Positions 48,701 through 58,800 of a stretch of DNA of 64,000 nt are shown one piece after another (the first letter of the stretch is position 1; each line of letters starts with the position of its first letter). Under the pieces are notes generated by a model. It saw nothing but the letters and a program-made list of their open reading frames with translations. It did not search any database and was not told the DNA's origin. The stretch is from Kiritimatiellia bacterium. GTDB taxonomy: Bacteria > Verrucomicrobiota > Kiritimatiellia > RFP12 > UBA1067. Both the position numbers and the translations under genes were made by a program. The stretch lies in the NCBI GenBank assembly GCA_024694365.1, contig JAILJX010000004.1, positions 34,316 to 98,315 of the forward strand, written 5' to 3'.

Positions 48701-49278
48701 GTCTCAGGAGGCGTCTGAGGCCAGGCCTGGCTCCAGAACGTGAAGTTCGCGGAGTTGCCGTCGTCGTTCTGGATGTCCCATTTGGCCGTGTTGCCGAGCA
48801 GATAGGCAATCGAGCCGTCGGACGAGCTTGCCGGCGAAGGAGCGGTCGCCGTGCCGGTCGCGAGGACTATCGGCATCGCGAAGTCGCCGACGCGAGTCTG
48901 GTACTTGAAGACGAGATCGGTGAAGCCGGTAGTCGAGTCCGGCGTCGCCGTGACGAGCGTCGCGTACCTGAGCTGGCCCGAGACGAAGATTCCTATCTTG
49001 AGACGGCTTGCCTCGTCAAGGTCGTCGAGAGTCTCGTCCGACGCGCCGACATGCTTGAGCTTCCACGGCGTTCCCGTCACCGTGCGCCGTATGAGACGCA
49101 CGTTGAAGTACACCGTCTCGCCGGATGTCAAGGGCGAATCGGCGCTCGCCCACGCGGCGGTGGTGTTGCCGTCCTGGTCGCAGGGACGTATCTCGTATAT
49201 GTCGCCCGCGGTCGCGATCGAACTCGCGCCAAGTCCGGCTGCGAGCGCCATGGTCTTCAGGAATTTGTGCATCTTCAT
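36739..49278 (-). CDS. Giant secreted protein with TSP3-like calcium motifs and LamG-like domain (4179 aa)
   Basis: Signal peptide ends at SSIATAG (about residue 24); AAGGGG lies 8 nt from the ATG. The first 1300 residues are beta-rich, Ig/Calx-beta/cadherin-like segments (for example ADFAIEGVTEGETCNL, VTVTLTPSF). From about 1420 to 2520 there are at least ten D.D.DG..D.WE motifs such as DTDGDGFYDAWEYYF and DSDGVPDGWELYMF, with acidic spacers near 1800 and 2070. A LamG/concanavalin-like domain spans about 2530-2785 (FTLECWVMPGEKG to EVRVWDGARTEAEIY). More TSP3 motifs follow at 3070-3170, a CQSCGQ cysteine pair near 3400, fibronectin-like modules, a final DTNANNVPDAWE and a C-terminal domain ending SSGFFKVVIEK. 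Probably a calcium-stabilised surface or glycan-binding fibre. It starts 2 nt after the lipoprotein stop. The anchoring mechanism is not evident. Confidence 0.88.
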   Translation of the reverse strand: MKMHKFLKTMALAAGLGASSIATAGDIYEIRPCDQDGNTTAAWASADSPLTSGETVYFNVRLIRRTVTGTPWKLKHVGASDETLDDLDEASRLKIGIFVSGQLRYATLVTATPDSTTGFTDLVFKYQTRVGDFAMPIVLATGTATAPSPASSSDGSIAYLLGNTAKWDIQNDDGNSANFTFWSQAWPQTPPETDGLRVQDFSLAQAGLYVKTVDFDSSRVSDTIWRQVHQNSSITVGGTPSLAVTGASEDAITLHVWSLDENAVKIKGGTTRTITTGYDTSGNPVTQDVVMGDVVIAGGATSADFAIEGVTEGETCNLVLSPYTDFHYTNGSNERIVDYVTAQVECIEPMPPTAIVEFDRNIAYADTNYTTYAAVMSVSLSEACTEDVTVTLTPSFADGDTSIEWSDYVRFSQTEDSVASVAVLGTDIPTVTFAAGETGPVTFYVYALRSDAHTTGTSSIIVTPTASSTQITDTTADALDVQSVVPVITTPAEGSTISGICGDALDFQVAVEDSYANVTDTATGYQIWIKYRASDKFVQLDGVYSVGENNYLYKLTDDGAGGYNTSTELPQITYPASGDALASQVYVVNPVNGRKSAVVNFTGDISEARTSEVVETSGTDVFYEGEQAQFQISISEANDTGNTIYAFLKASDNVTASMLSGTPLYVICDDTDLTKTKGLAINKYQSATTASKIKFLDGLSEDSGGLSITFEVLLCSSQTYDESKKLTGYDSNYLNVTVFNKEPTITRIEMGGFESENDGYTFPNKVPKGMTQTFTGIVNDAGKYDKTTTETDELFECKWTATLSGVGAVKTETIKGNPDDNPFSYDFPRSGAWTVKLQVKDKDMDDWSATTYSVNINVLDNPTIEVTVPDAVAENDLTQPVTLQASYWDTMYTGTLRVKVTVSEFSPGRNNPGTLKLDQTKVDAGDENVYYVDISDALPVEIAFEELDGTDVSSIYGFNITAEVVTTDVLPTSNTAANEYYLSDTARVLVNNVEPVCAVNPQENTNRWTVAGGVATGHPIRWTVKSDVDADFAGITGYEGIKVSITGPNNAFEKYVTEATTETFYPDFGENQGDYDVTLTIEDKDGGIQTWTWLYTVTPSKFLNTVSTGPSGDVGGSGSNRYAGNGRGAGHVFVSQGGTFSSAENFRLSWNCGNSAQAWLYGFGYKTANPFDNGWLDDERDQAITTAGAGATKAAAAGTTAGYYQYDDGDDDRDIDSFLYSWFFTTPTADATATEWNQTIMIERPGQGVDQQLVNLPSEATEDENYIPVTAVGVFSKEFRPADNLGDINQDGIPDFFAHHAFGGGVLIDLAAGDETGENRLQNDMTNLGGQNPANDLLPAVYNNPLSASYAPLGTPFNVYLQLRGFGDGLNATDVTTAEVDFSDDEQAAWAAYAAAQGLDVANPDLAVWSPEPSGTFARMDPTLLDTDGDGFYDAWEYYFWYMAKVWVPAGSDFARPRAGQNNVFERFNTDNILVGTAISNDDVLNHFNPCTALIGGADFDNDGLSDMEEFVLGTNPCHWDTDGDRICDGWEVMMSLDPLYGGNRADNMDGDFMAFFNLAHTFVIVGENGTEDATAENIEEGTVIYVPEFQDGDIDNGVVTDAGDGQVRRCWRFTPKFTGAEDNRSRLVYGIRNTQLPADGDTWNIVTTTYPDVDDQGVATTTAAWGLYMVDEVASKTVKGEPLTITLQAGQIVTEGLEYVLIHDQVRDAFGFDPRTGWFMDADGYVNARWNPANNGDIETGLAVNTRPYTDWDEYLLMQYRLNYRINYNPESGLDGAAANTWLLFANKTTMPTVVEAAAAEEEEAAEDEEGEEDDEEDTTTAIQDVAAALDAALAESGSTKTTRKGHGADTDSDGVPDGWELYMFRNPNVAPNVQEELDGNDLDGDALGFDVEYAGTDSCGAYEECESIYNNHPAVGDNIRWLNKFFPTNPGTISENLVDEETGTVTRTTYAGAGNDDGADTDGDGIIDSRERDSWTEAFYNDGNVIPNVTFSFIYGTPEDDGTCCIRGGGMNPCTIDTDLDGLPDGWEMQHAGRETTVQVAAAAADAAANNDDVGNATRIADGLGVQEAEDEEEGEGEEEEGGDATTVTYLAGGMDATWAGDAYTDLRAGGASSDAVLGTVRDVDFDHDGLQNYQEYLIQAVRHFRYDDITTPLMGRMLSEAAYEAGADRALMLDVTHSQTFYGYVPFDPADPAALVANVNATWGEEAAAAALEAHATHLADQAAKVDGTEDAPVVTWQTAWDAAGWRDLGYFAEPIHAWDRAVSSQLLQNPVYMLPLRGRMAFDDASHTATGYITTDPRMADTDGDGMDDYWELFHGLDPIMGGEPGAAVVTTTEWSDGKKGDILAAVYDRWNMFNGQGASLNIFNGYMNEWVWPNYSGNGRLGLQDADIPDPIEAPQCYDPVLYPWIMGLGVADADGDGIRNEEERIIANVTDPMPLHTDPTPLWMTERTAAASYVRQYYGMSEGTSAMPWFPQPDGTYDSVSVIGQSTDFMFTFAESEGYDTDNDWTPDNREATTTATLATDPMRFDDPDRRQALWLSGTNSCAMSFNLQSRPGLQGNNDFLKQFTLECWVMPGEKGRAQTILERSVIVPGDSILKDAAAIRANFRLGLTADGIVYGMFDNSDSKASGLDQPTSCQRVDGLELAVDDWSHVALTFDGEALAIYVNGEKVTSATTQLIPANGVTAISQNFSGTNSFPVLSYEAQPAAFFIGARPGVLSSRAEMEMALSPLSQIEEVEDEAGEITQEHRESFDRLTEFYKGWVDEVRVWDGARTEAEIYADYRKRYSQEDVLAQREEVYALWKPVYNTETGDNLGQILQAGATRNANDGLRNLPPELVLHYNFQAIPGAVEAKDVAAVPPGFAANVLSAAQCDYSSNEQISTEGLYPNLLELKGADFGGVAGGTYEGREMPDGLTVGWWWSTDLKNTVYNDYHVVPWIKNTVGHLPVMDGSCVDTFLYGRLISGAYTRAEELGLEEYVFPNTAVPYSSVVYNFDRYQRLRQAIRAREAYGYFTWQDQVDRYNFHLRSKFTGTSDLLPLGDAYAKTCTLLWDNSASDAWEFTGVDSDGDGLPDWWEEYARTNYSLNLDPSESINWDTQVEYRGTKMSASQAYLIDLALGMQPDGKVNSDYAQMSDSNGNGIPDWWEKLFGVTDTAAFADSDGDGLSDFAEYLLSFVFETGKLFDPLNPRSIGAYELDYFFRLGNVYVGEIFTDHDMMEDAWETKYDPEEYVNPYRWDASSDKDEDGWSAFAECRHNSFTASIMADQKTHMLGGQEIKDFPIPTLKLTLRYNLSQSTAGGGGDGDGGDDEEGDNTGDNQVANTMAPVVVRTYTTSPLREELVVPDATFTVAPGEDVARSFYIGAFRDGLVRGTLSPGYVTGGSLVMSMTSAGQEPLYNWYCQSCGQHIRGTYTEWVADRIKHGVVNVGEPEEQEVWTTILAGEEVADGVTAPNLEVKMTSDSLVAGIWVSSSDMGSKQIGTLDTQTGAFTLDLGCLNDLTVTVQDEDGVPIQSRLYTDETLESALFRLGYTSHVPALQANKLNLYLGEANNGYLKEGENRIVAFIDLNGSGAYDPGEPLGYADGVDVGWHEGAVEMELTDTTPIITRAALTTMGGGEEGGDNTASTDRWNLYGNEDGDERDLISGELSGGTYQRFRVVRTLVNGMSITDLGVQNTVVVDRWLNLGQRSFFFEGDVLGDGEYDLDWSTFARQVAGVLPAADITSVTYRVVLGNGTIEAGTTNNLFSVATVRHFDTSANRTVPVALTPGGDESIVFGSRPVFKWTTGSANTYTAFRLQILKGSTAVWDSGVRLAPARNGDGSYTFSPNVYAGDQLEKGQKYTWRVSMFNAKFQTLKWSNEPAFYVGTVDSGAIYGSIDVCARYYGPSLADGVIRVEAFDTPDFSGDPVTRSTVTNTADVAAFEKKHTANVKLSGLKAGTYYVRAYLDSRSEGTEYVKDDWEAWGYACPRALAPETMFSPSAVTVSPSAARGDVATVYIEDVDTNANNVPDAWEIAKNGGSLDSGASRIDTALSGDISVSSALVSLVERSDSTGVPAGLAAQVMSTLSTTSFAAMALGAEIVEGTVAITGVSLDAESRTVTLSVSADVVNTAASSPLYTFTTSGVLNVNCVILRKGTLAEAGWTEVASVPVTIGSGSADITAQLGDDVDLSSGFFKVVIEK

Positions 49279-49280
49279 GT

Positions 49281-49865
49281 TTAGTTCCCCTTGTTCTGCT
49301 CGTTAAGTTCGTTGTTCAAAGGCTTGCCGTCGGGTCCGTAGGGCGTCCGCATCTGGCGGGCGACCATCTCCTGTGAAACCTTCTGGTAGGCGGCGAAATT
49401 CTCCAATGCCGTTCTCAAGGCTCCTTCGGCCGCCGCAAGCTCTACAGGGTCCTGCGGATTGGCGGCCTTCGCGGCCTCGACTCGCTGACGGGCCTGCGCT
49501 ATCGCCTTCATAAGCGGAATCTGCCCGTCGGCGCGCTGGTTGAGCTTCTCAAGATACTCCGGATCGTGCATGCGCTCCTTGACGGTCGAGGCGCCCGGCA
49601 TGGCTTTCGGCGCTGGAGCGGGCGTTTCCGCCACTTCGGGCGCGACCGGCGTTTCCGCCACTTCGGGCGCGACCGGCGTTTCCGCCACTTCGGGCGCGAC
49701 CGGCGTTTCCGCCTCCTCGGGCGCGACCTGCTTTTCCGCCTCAGGCGCCGAAGGCTCGTCGGCCGCTTTATCCCGGTTGTCCCTGTCGCATCCGCAGAGG
49801 GACACGACCGCGGCAAGGAATGCCGCCGCCGCCAATCCCGGTCCCGGAAACCATGGCCTACTCAT
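49281..49865 (-). CDS. Small repeat-containing lipoprotein between two giant exoproteins
   Basis: 194 residues. A signal peptide runs to a lipobox-like LCGC (Cys about residue 26), suggesting lipidation and membrane anchoring. Residues 35-85 hold the repeat VAPEVAETP (four copies), a Pro/Glu/Ala spacer. The second half is charged and alpha-helical (YLEKLNQRADGQIPLMKAIAQARQRVEAAKA), possibly coiled coil. AAGGAG inside the last codons of the upstream 3216-residue protein gene serves as ribosome-binding site, and the reading frames overlap by 8 nt. Tight coupling to both giants suggests an assembly or tethering partner; that is inference. Confidence 0.82.
   Translation of the reverse strand: MSRPWFPGPGLAAAAFLAAVVSLCGCDRDNRDKAADEPSAPEAEKQVAPEEAETPVAPEVAETPVAPEVAETPVAPEVAETPAPAPKAMPGASTVKERMHDPEYLEKLNQRADGQIPLMKAIAQARQRVEAAKAANPQDPVELAAAEGALRTALENFAAYQKVSQEMVARQMRTPYGPDGKPLNNELNEQNKGN
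49621..49728. repeat. 27-bp tandem repeat, four copies
   Basis: Units at 49621, 49648, 49675 and 49702; the first three are identical and the fourth differs at two bases, followed by a fragment. Each encodes the nine-residue VAPEVAETP unit in the small lipoprotein. Perfect identity suggests recent expansion or homogenisation. Confidence 0.95.
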
Positions 49866-52800
49866 AGTAATTCTCCTTTTTCAAAAGCTCGACGGTGAAC
49901 GGTTTCAGCTTCGTGTCGATCGCCCAGCGGTAGAAGACCGGCGCCGTTCCGTTCTCCTGCACCCATTTGTACCATCCGGCCTCGACCCCGATATAGTTGT
50001 CGGAGCTGTACGGGTCGAGAACTTCGATTCTGGTGATATGGTCGTCGTCGAACGAGTCTTCAGTGAAGACGAACCACCTCTGGCCGATCCAGTTGCGTTC
50101 GTTCGCCTCGCTCGTCTTCCCGTTGGCGAGTATGCCGTTTATCTTGAACGTGGCGTTCGTCCATTCCGCGTCGGAGTTGGGAACGTACGTCCAGGACGAC
50201 GATCCGGGCTCCATGCCGCGGATTACGTACGGCGACCAGTTCCTGCCGTACAGCTCGTGGGTCGCGTCTTCGACAAGGTTGGTGATGGCCATGAACACGC
50301 CCATCCTCACGTTCGTCACCGCGCCGCTGCCCATGTACCCTTCGACGATAGCCGTCTGAGGAGCCTCGATCATGCCGGCCTTTAGCGCCAGATTGCCCAT
50401 TGTCGGGTCCATGTCGAGCCAGTACATCTCGGTAAGGGTCATGTTGGTGATTATGTTGTTGTTCAGCGCGATGAACTTGGCGAGCTGAACCTCCTCGGCG
50501 TCGGGGTCGTACCAGTCGTTGCCGTACATGTCCTTGTGCTTCGTGAGCCAGTCCAGTATAGCGTCGCGGTATGCGTTGTCTTCCGTGACGCCGAGGGAGA
50601 CGAGGTTGGGGTCTACGCCGGCCCTCGCGACGACGGTCACGTTGTTGGACGCCCCCTTCGCAACGTTGACGGTCCACGTTCTCGTCTCGCCGTCGACAGC
50701 CTCGATGACGGCCTCCACGCCGTTGGTCGTGACGGACTCCAGCGCATACCACTTGTCCACGCGGTATGTGATGTTCGTTCCGCGGTCGCTGCCTTTCCTG
50801 AAGACGAGTATCTGGCTCGTGTTCGTGTCCTTGAACTCGCCGAGCGTCTGGTATATGTTGCCGCCCGAGAGGTCGAGATTGGCGTAGATGAGCAGGCTTT
50901 CGCCGTTGGGCGTGGGATGGTCGGGGTCGATGTCCTGCCCCTCGTTGATACGGCCGGGAGTGCACACAACCGCCTTGTTCCAGACGTTGCTCGTCGCGCC
51001 GCGGCCCGAAAGGACGCTCTGCGAGACGCCTTCTCCGGCGTCATCGTCGCCGATGTAGAAGAAGCCCGACTTCGGCATGTTGGCGTTGAGGAAGTTCACC
51101 GTGTTGGACGGGTGGTATGCGGCCCTGTAGTATTCGTCGATCTCCGCACCGTCCCAGAAGTTCGTGCCGAGAGCGACTATCTCATGCTCGACGACGCCGC
51201 TCGCGCGCACAAGCCTCAGGCCGATCGGCGCGATGGCGTATATTTCGCCGACCCCTGTGAACGTCGTCGTCGGATAGTCGACGTTCCACACTGCGTCTAT
51301 CGTGCCGTCGTCCAGCTTGAGCCTGCCGCTGGAAAGTGCCGCCCTGTTGCCGAGCACGCGGAAGACCATGTTCGACGCCATGCCGATGTTCCCGGCCTTC
51401 ATTCCGGCGAGATTGCCCGAGCCGAACGTTCCCAGCGTGTTGGTGTAGATCGTCGTTGTGCCGGTCTGCGCCTCGAGAAGCTGGACTTTCCATCCCGTTA
51501 TGTCCGCTTCGGCAGGAACGGCGACTTCGACATACTGGAAGTTCTTGTCGCTGTTGCTGTAGTTCTTGTCGTAGAGGCCGTATATGTTGACCTCGTTTAT
51601 CCACGACCAGTGCGGGGCGACGGTGTCGAGAATCGTGTAAGCCGAGAAGTACCCTTCAGCGTCGTCCGCGTTGTGGTCCACGGGATTGTACCACTCGGGG
51701 TTCGTCCAGTCTTCATCCGAGAGGTATGCCGTGAGCTCCTTGTCGGAGCCTATCTGATAGTAGGTGACCTCGAGCATGTACTGCACCACCTGCCCGGGCG
51801 TGGACTGCGGATCCATTATCGCGTCGGGCGCGGTCACGTAGCTCGAGCGGTAGACGAGATTCGTCTCCGTCGCGCGTGCAAGGATCGCGCTCTTCGCGTT
51901 CGCGTTCGTCTTCCAGTTCTCGTAGCCCCACGGCGCCTGGCCGACGAACCAGTGCAGCTTGACGACGGGATTGCGGTCGAAGTCGATTTCGTCCGGCAGC
52001 TGCGCCGCATAGACTTCGCACTGCACGCCCCAGCTTTCGTTGCAGAGCGGCTGCTGATCCTCGGAGGGCACGCCGTCCACAGTCTTCGTGCCGTCTAGAT
52101 CGCTGCGGAACGCGCCCACGTTCCTGAACGCGACGCGCGCACGCACCGCTTCGCTTACGAGGACCTCGTCTATCATGACTCTCACGGGCGTGTCGTATCC
52201 CTCGGGAGAGCCGCTCGGCATGTCGGTTCCTGTCACTCCGGCGACGCCCGTCACGCCCAGACGGAACGCGCAGTAGTTCTCGCCGGGCTCCGTCTTGTAA
52301 GTGTACGTGGCGTAGGTGGCGTTGGATATGACGAAGTACGCGAGTTTCGTCCAGGTCGAGTTCTCCCCTCCCGTCGTCGAGCCGTAGAGCGTCACCTGGG
52401 CAGGCTGGCTGTCGTCGGTGTCGTACTTCCTCGCCTTGAACGTGACCTCGCCCACGATGTCGCTCGAGAACGTAGGCGTCTGGACGAACGGCAGATGCTG
52501 CTTGTAGGTGTCGGCGTCGGTCGAGACGATATTCTCGGTTGTCGAATTGTTGAGACCGAGCGAGAGGCCCAGCTTCGAAGAGACAGTCGTATAGTCGGGC
52601 AGGAACATCCTGTTCTCGCTGTCGGCGCCGGAAACGTCTATGCCGAGCGTCCTCAGGTTCCAGCCCCACCAGCTCGTGGCGTCGAGCGAGGGCTCGTCGC
52701 GGCAGTAGACGTCGGTGATGTAGATCTCGCCGAACTTCGACGTGTCGGTCACGTTGGTGACGTTGTTGACGAGAGTCGGGTCCATGAGAATCCTCATCGC

Positions 52801-55800
52801 TCCCTTGACGCCGTGAAGGCCTATGTAGCAGCTCCTGGTGCCGCTTGCGAGCTCCGTCGACGAAAGCCCGGAGAAGCTGAAGTTGGTGACGGTCGTCCAC
52901 TGCGAATCGCTTAGCACGTTGTAGTTGTTGATCGTCGTGTAGTCGACGTTCGTCGCGACCTGCACGAGAAGGTTGACGTTCTGCTGGGCGTTGGCGTACG
53001 AGAACGATATCATGCCAAGGCCTATTCCGCGATCGTAGCTGCCGTCGAAGAGCGGCGAGCGGATCGAGCACGGCGTTCCGGACTCTGTGCGCTTGGCGCT
53101 CATGAGAAGCGTCTTGTTCTTTATCCAGCACGAGGTGAATATGAAATTGGTGTGGGCGTCGTAGATCGACTCGTCAGTCCAGTTCGGGATCAGCGCCTCC
53201 ATTTCGTCCGCATCGTCCCAATCGTTGCCCCGCCACTGGGTAAGCTCGACGTCGTCGATGATCACGTCGGTGCGAAGGTCGTACGCGTCGCCGCCCGCAG
53301 CGATCTTGATGGAGCAGTCGCTCGTCGTGTAGAAGGAGTGCGAGAGCGAGGTCGACGTTCCGAAGCTGTCGGTGGAGAACGACTTGAGAAGCGTCCAGTC
53401 CGTCTTGCCCGAGGGGGCGGTGTAGACGTCAATCGTCTGCGAGGGCTTCAAATACTTGAGGCCCCAGGTCGATGATGATGTATCGACGTCCATGCGCCCC
53501 GGCGTCACATACCACAGATCGTTGGCGATATCGTCTTTGCACTCGTGCGGCGATGTCGTGTTGAACTTGAGGTTCGCGCCCTTGTACTGGTCGAGGGAGT
53601 CCGTCCTTGTGAAATCCGTGTAGAACGGCACGGCGGAGGCGAGCTGGTAAGGCTTGACGAACCGGCCCTCGCAGTTCGCGGAGAGAACTCCGTACGTTCC
53701 GGACGTAAGCGAACCTGTCGTATCGCGGTAGCAGATGCAGTCCCAGCTGCCGTCCATGCTGGAGAGCGTGGCCGACTGCGCCATGCCTCCAGGCTTGATG
53801 CCCGCCATGATGCAGACCTCCGTCCCGGTGCTCGATACCACGTTGGAGACCGAGAGGAACATCGGCGTGTATGTCCCCGTGGTCGACGACGTGAGCGGAA
53901 GATCGCGGTTGAAATTGTTGAGATTGTCCCTTGAGCCCAGAAGCGTGCAGTTCATGCGACCGGTCGACCTGTCGTAAGTCCAGCGGTAAAGCGAGAATCT
54001 TTGGCCGCGCGCGTTGACCGACGCCTTGCTTCCGTTCCAGGACGCGTAAACCTGCTCCATGCGGAACTCGTAGCATCCCTTTCCGGGACGGTAGTATGCA
54101 ATAAGCGAGAGCGACGCGTTCCCTCGGAAGTTCTCCCACTTGTTCACGTCGAACGTGGTGCGCGCCGTGAACGTGTAGTTCGTCATCGACGACTTCGCCT
54201 CGGCGTCGTAGTAGCAGAAGTCCTGGAAATTGATGAACTGGCCGAGCCTCGCCTTGAAGCTAAGCTTCTCGAGGCCGCGCGGAGATTCCGCGCCATCGAC
54301 GAACTGCAGGTATCCCTTTCCGCAGCCTTCCATCTGCAGGGCGCGGTCAGGCGCGGAGAGACCGTTCACCGAGTCTCCGTAGCGGCCGTCCTTGTAGTTG
54401 GAGTAGACGAACATGCTCTGGCCCGCCGTCCATCCGTTCGGCGTGCCGGACGATGCGAAAGTGGTGTAGTCATCGTACTCGAGCGATCCGGAGGAGGTGA
54501 AGCTTTCTTCCCAGTGATCGTTGGAGGTCGGCATGTCGCTCCAGGTGTCGAACGTCTCGGACATCTCTATCGCCCTGGCCGAGGTGCCTGACTTGCCTTC
54601 GTCTTCGGTGGATGTACCGACGAATATCTCGCTCGCCTTGTTTGCGTCGTTCCACGCGTTGAAGTTCTGGTAGTCTGCGTGCACGACGGTGAGGGAATGC
54701 GTCGAGTCGTCCATCTGGAACATAAGGTAGCCTGTCGCCGCATCTACGGGAACGGCCGTCCACACGTCCGCGGAGACGGTCGAGAGCGTTCCGCTCGAAG
54801 GCATGTCATCTATATCGGTGGACTGGGCGAAATACGCCGTGTTCGTCGTCCATTCGGTCTCGCCCGCGGTCTGCAGATTGCTGCCCTTTATGCGGAACTT
54901 GAGCCCCGCGTCGATCGCGTCGAGCGTCTGCAGGTATCCGCGCCAGATGTGGTCGCCGACAAGCTCCATCTCCACGGTCGACACAGAGGGGGGATTCTCC
55001 TCGTCCGAGAAATCGGCGTCGCCCGAGACGTACTCTATGTCGAAAGCCTCCCAGTCGCTCTCCCCTTCGCGAAGGCGTATGAAGCCGTATGAAGTGCCGT
55101 CCGCAGGACCAGCAAACGAAACGCCGTCCGCATGGTTCGTCACCGCCGCTATCTCCTCGCTGTGGAACGAACTCATCTTGAAGTCGGAGAGCCCCGCATA
55201 GTCGACATAGAGATAGTAGGGCGCATTCAGGACTATGTCATACCAGAACTCGATATCGCCGGGAAGATCCTCGCCGGATCCGTTCGAGAGATTCAGCGTT
55301 TCGCCGGAGGGCAGGAGAACGTCGTCTGCCGCAAGGGACGAAGGATTGAGCGCAGCAGTGCGCCACTCCGTGACCTCCTGGTCGATGTAGCGCCAGCGGT
55401 AATGGATATTGGCGCCTGTGATGAACGCCGAGACGTCCGCATTCGTGTCGGCCGGCGTGACGGTGAACGTCGCCTTGGCCCGCGGCGAAACCTCCGCGCC
55501 GGGATGGGGGAACGGAACCGTCCACGCGTTCTCCCAGCCGAGCGTCTGCTTGCCGCCCTTGGAGGAGTCGTATATGCCATAGGTGGACAGATCCGCCCTC
55601 ATGGGAGGATAGGAGGCGATGATATTGTCGAGAAGGATGAAGCCGCCTTCGTCTGTGGCATAACTGCTCTCTGCCGTTGTCGTGGTTCGGCGAATACGGA
55701 AACGGACCGGCTCGTATATGTTGAGCGGCACTACCACCCTGTAGAAGCTGTCCTTCGAATATCCGCCGGTCGCCACATCAAGCGCCAGCTCGGAGGTTGA

Positions 55801-58800
55801 CGCTTTCTTGACACGGCTGGAGCCGGAAATCAGAATCGGGTTCACATCTACAGCTTCCCAATCATCCTCAGCGATTTCGCCGTCTGCCGTAACACCTTTC
55901 ACAATCTCGACTACGACATTGTAACCCGTTCCGGCATCCTTCAAAGAGCCGTTGACAGCATCAAAATAGATTGTTCCAATTCCGTTCGTATAGCAAGCCG
56001 ACTGAATGACGGAGTTTGTCGAATTGCGCATGACAATGTACGATGCGTCCGAATCGGCCGTTGCGGATGTTGACGAGTAGGGAAGAAGATTTCTGTCACC
56101 CTGCTGACTCGTCGTTGCGGACGCACTGTATATGCTCCCCAAACAAACGTCTTTCAATGTCCAAATTGCAGTATTCGCGCACAGCTCATCTACAGCATTT
56201 GATGCCATCAAAGTGTGCGCCGTAGCTATTTTGAGATTTGGATACATTGCCGTTTTAGACATCGTCTCCGTCTCGTCATGCGACCAATAGACATCGTTGC
56301 TTTCATCGGTATTGCCGTAATTCTGGCCGGTTATAGAGGCCTTGTCATTGGTGTCGTCGTTCGCCAGCAGGACTCGGCCAGCGCGCGTGGCGCTCCCCGC
56401 CGTTCCGGAAAGATCGTATCTCGGGCTGTGCGCCGTAAGGGTGATGTCTATCGGGCCTGCGACAAGCTCTTTCCATCCCCACTCTCCCCACGTGCCGGAA
56501 GATGTCCATCCGTCCACGCGATAGGTTAGCCTATATGCACCCGCCACCGCGGGATAGTCGTTTGTCCATACCTCTCCCGAAGAAGTGGAGGTGATGACGA
56601 AATACGGAGCGTCGCCGAACATCGCATCGCCCGCATAAAGATCGGGCTTTTCGCCGGCGGCCCATGAAGTCGTCGACGTATCGGGCTCGGTTATCCAGAA
56701 ATTGGCGAGAACGCCGTCGGTGATCTCCTCTGCGGCGGCGATGGTGCTCGTGCCGTACTGGTCCGTGCCTGTCGTGACTTCCTCGTCCGGTACGTCGTAG
56801 AGGCGGCTGTATACGGCTCCCCACGCCATTGTGATTTCCGTTCCGTTTGCGTATTCCGGGATTTTCACCCAGATGCTCGAAGTGCCGGAAGTGTTCCACG
56901 TCTCGATGACATACGGAAGCGAATAACCGTCCGCATCGATGAAGCGGATATCCGAACCGTCTGGAGCCGTCGCTTCGTAGCTGAAGTTCTCGGGCGTTCC
57001 GTTGCTTACCTTGACAAGCAGAGAATAGTCGGTGTATGTCGTCCCGAGTCCGCTTGCGGTTATCGTTGTCGTGTAGCCGAGCACGTTCCATACCCTGAAG
57101 CTTGCTATGGGCTCAGTTGCCGGCGCGGCGAAGTCGTCCGTTCCTTCGATAGTCGCCTTGACGTACCAAACACCAGTCGTCGTAGGAGCGGTTGCTATAT
57201 ATGTCCCGTTCGAAGAAGAGGAATAAGTATATGTAACCTTATCGTCGTCGAGCGTGACGACCCTCCCGCCTTCACCGGCGAGGACCACGAGGTCGGGCTT
57301 TTCGGGGTCTTCACCCTCAAGCCAGCCCTTCTGAGTGAAGGAATCGACCACGAGGCTCGGCTTAGTTATCTTCCAAGTTACGGTTATATCGCCCGTAGTG
57401 CCGTCGGACCAGCAATAACCGTCATTAAGTGAAGCTGTAAACGAATATTCGCCCACATTCTTGACAATAGCGTCGCCCGTAACGGCAGTGCTCGACGAGT
57501 TGTCCGTAATCGTATACCCCTGATGTTCAGCTATGGCGACATGCTCCACGCCATCGTAGGGCTGCTCATATGTCAAAGGATCCGGCTTTTCGGGCATCTC
57601 GCAGACTATGCGGATTATGACGACGCCATCACCACCAGCGCCGCCGAGCCTGTTGAGAGAGCCGCCGCCGCCGCCGGAGCCCGTGCCGTTGACGCCGCTG
57701 CCGCCTGCGGATGTCGAGTCGCCACCAGCTCCGCCAAGCGTCTGAGTCCCGCCAAGGCCGCCTGCGCCGCCAGTACCGGCGCGCGAACCGCCGCCGCCGC
57801 CAGCAGCATAGTAAAGACCGTTCTCATCTTCAATATAGCTAGCCTTGCCCGCACCACCTGCGCCGCCCTTGCCAGTGCCGGCTGTAGGTGAACCGACTCC
57901 GCCTGCACCGCCGCCGCCGCCGCCTGCCTGGTTATCGCCGCCCGTGCCGCCGGCATTGCCATAGTTTGTATTGCTTGCAGCACCGCCTGCAGCCTTGGAA
58001 CCGCCACCGCCGGAGCCTCCAGCATTGCCCGCCCCTGCTATGCCTCCGCCGCCGCCGCCCTCAGCCGATATAAGAGTTGTTCCGCTGAGAACCAAAGTCG
58101 AATCCCCGCCATCAATGCCATTTGAGGCAGTCGTGGCCGAACCGCCGGAGCCACCTGCTCCAACATTAATCGCATAAGTGCCGTTTTGTAGCGTAAAAGC
58201 TTCATTTTCCACAAACGCACCCGCTCCGCCGCCGCCTGCGCCGCCGGCACGCGCGCCCGAGTTTCCCGGATTCGCGCCTGCGCCGCCGCCGCCGATGGCA
58301 AGAACCCACGCCTTCATATAGGCGGGGAGCGTCAATGTTCCGGCAGTAGATATATCAGTATATTTAAGAACAAGCTCGTTGTTTATCCAATTTATCTTCG
58401 CACCCTTAGTGATTATCGTATGGCCGTTGAAGTCGGTATAATCGCGAGAGTCGACCGTATAGCGGATTACAACGATGCCGCTGCCGCCCGCACCGCCATT
58501 TTTGGTACTGCCGCCGCCTACGCCGCCGCCGCCGCCAGAACCGGTGCCCGCCACGCCATCAGACGCATCGGTATTGGATGTTGCATTGCCGCCGCCTACG
58601 CCACTGCCGCCTGCGCCGCCGTTGTGGGTTGTCACGCCGCCGCCGCCGCCACCGCCGGCATAGTACTGGTCGACACCCGTAATGCCATACTGAAGGCCCT
58701 CGCCGCCAGCACCGCCGAGATCGTTACCTACCTGACCCGCGCCGCCAGCGCCACCGCCGCCGCCGCCGACATTGTGGTTAGTATGCCCAGCGCCGCCCGC

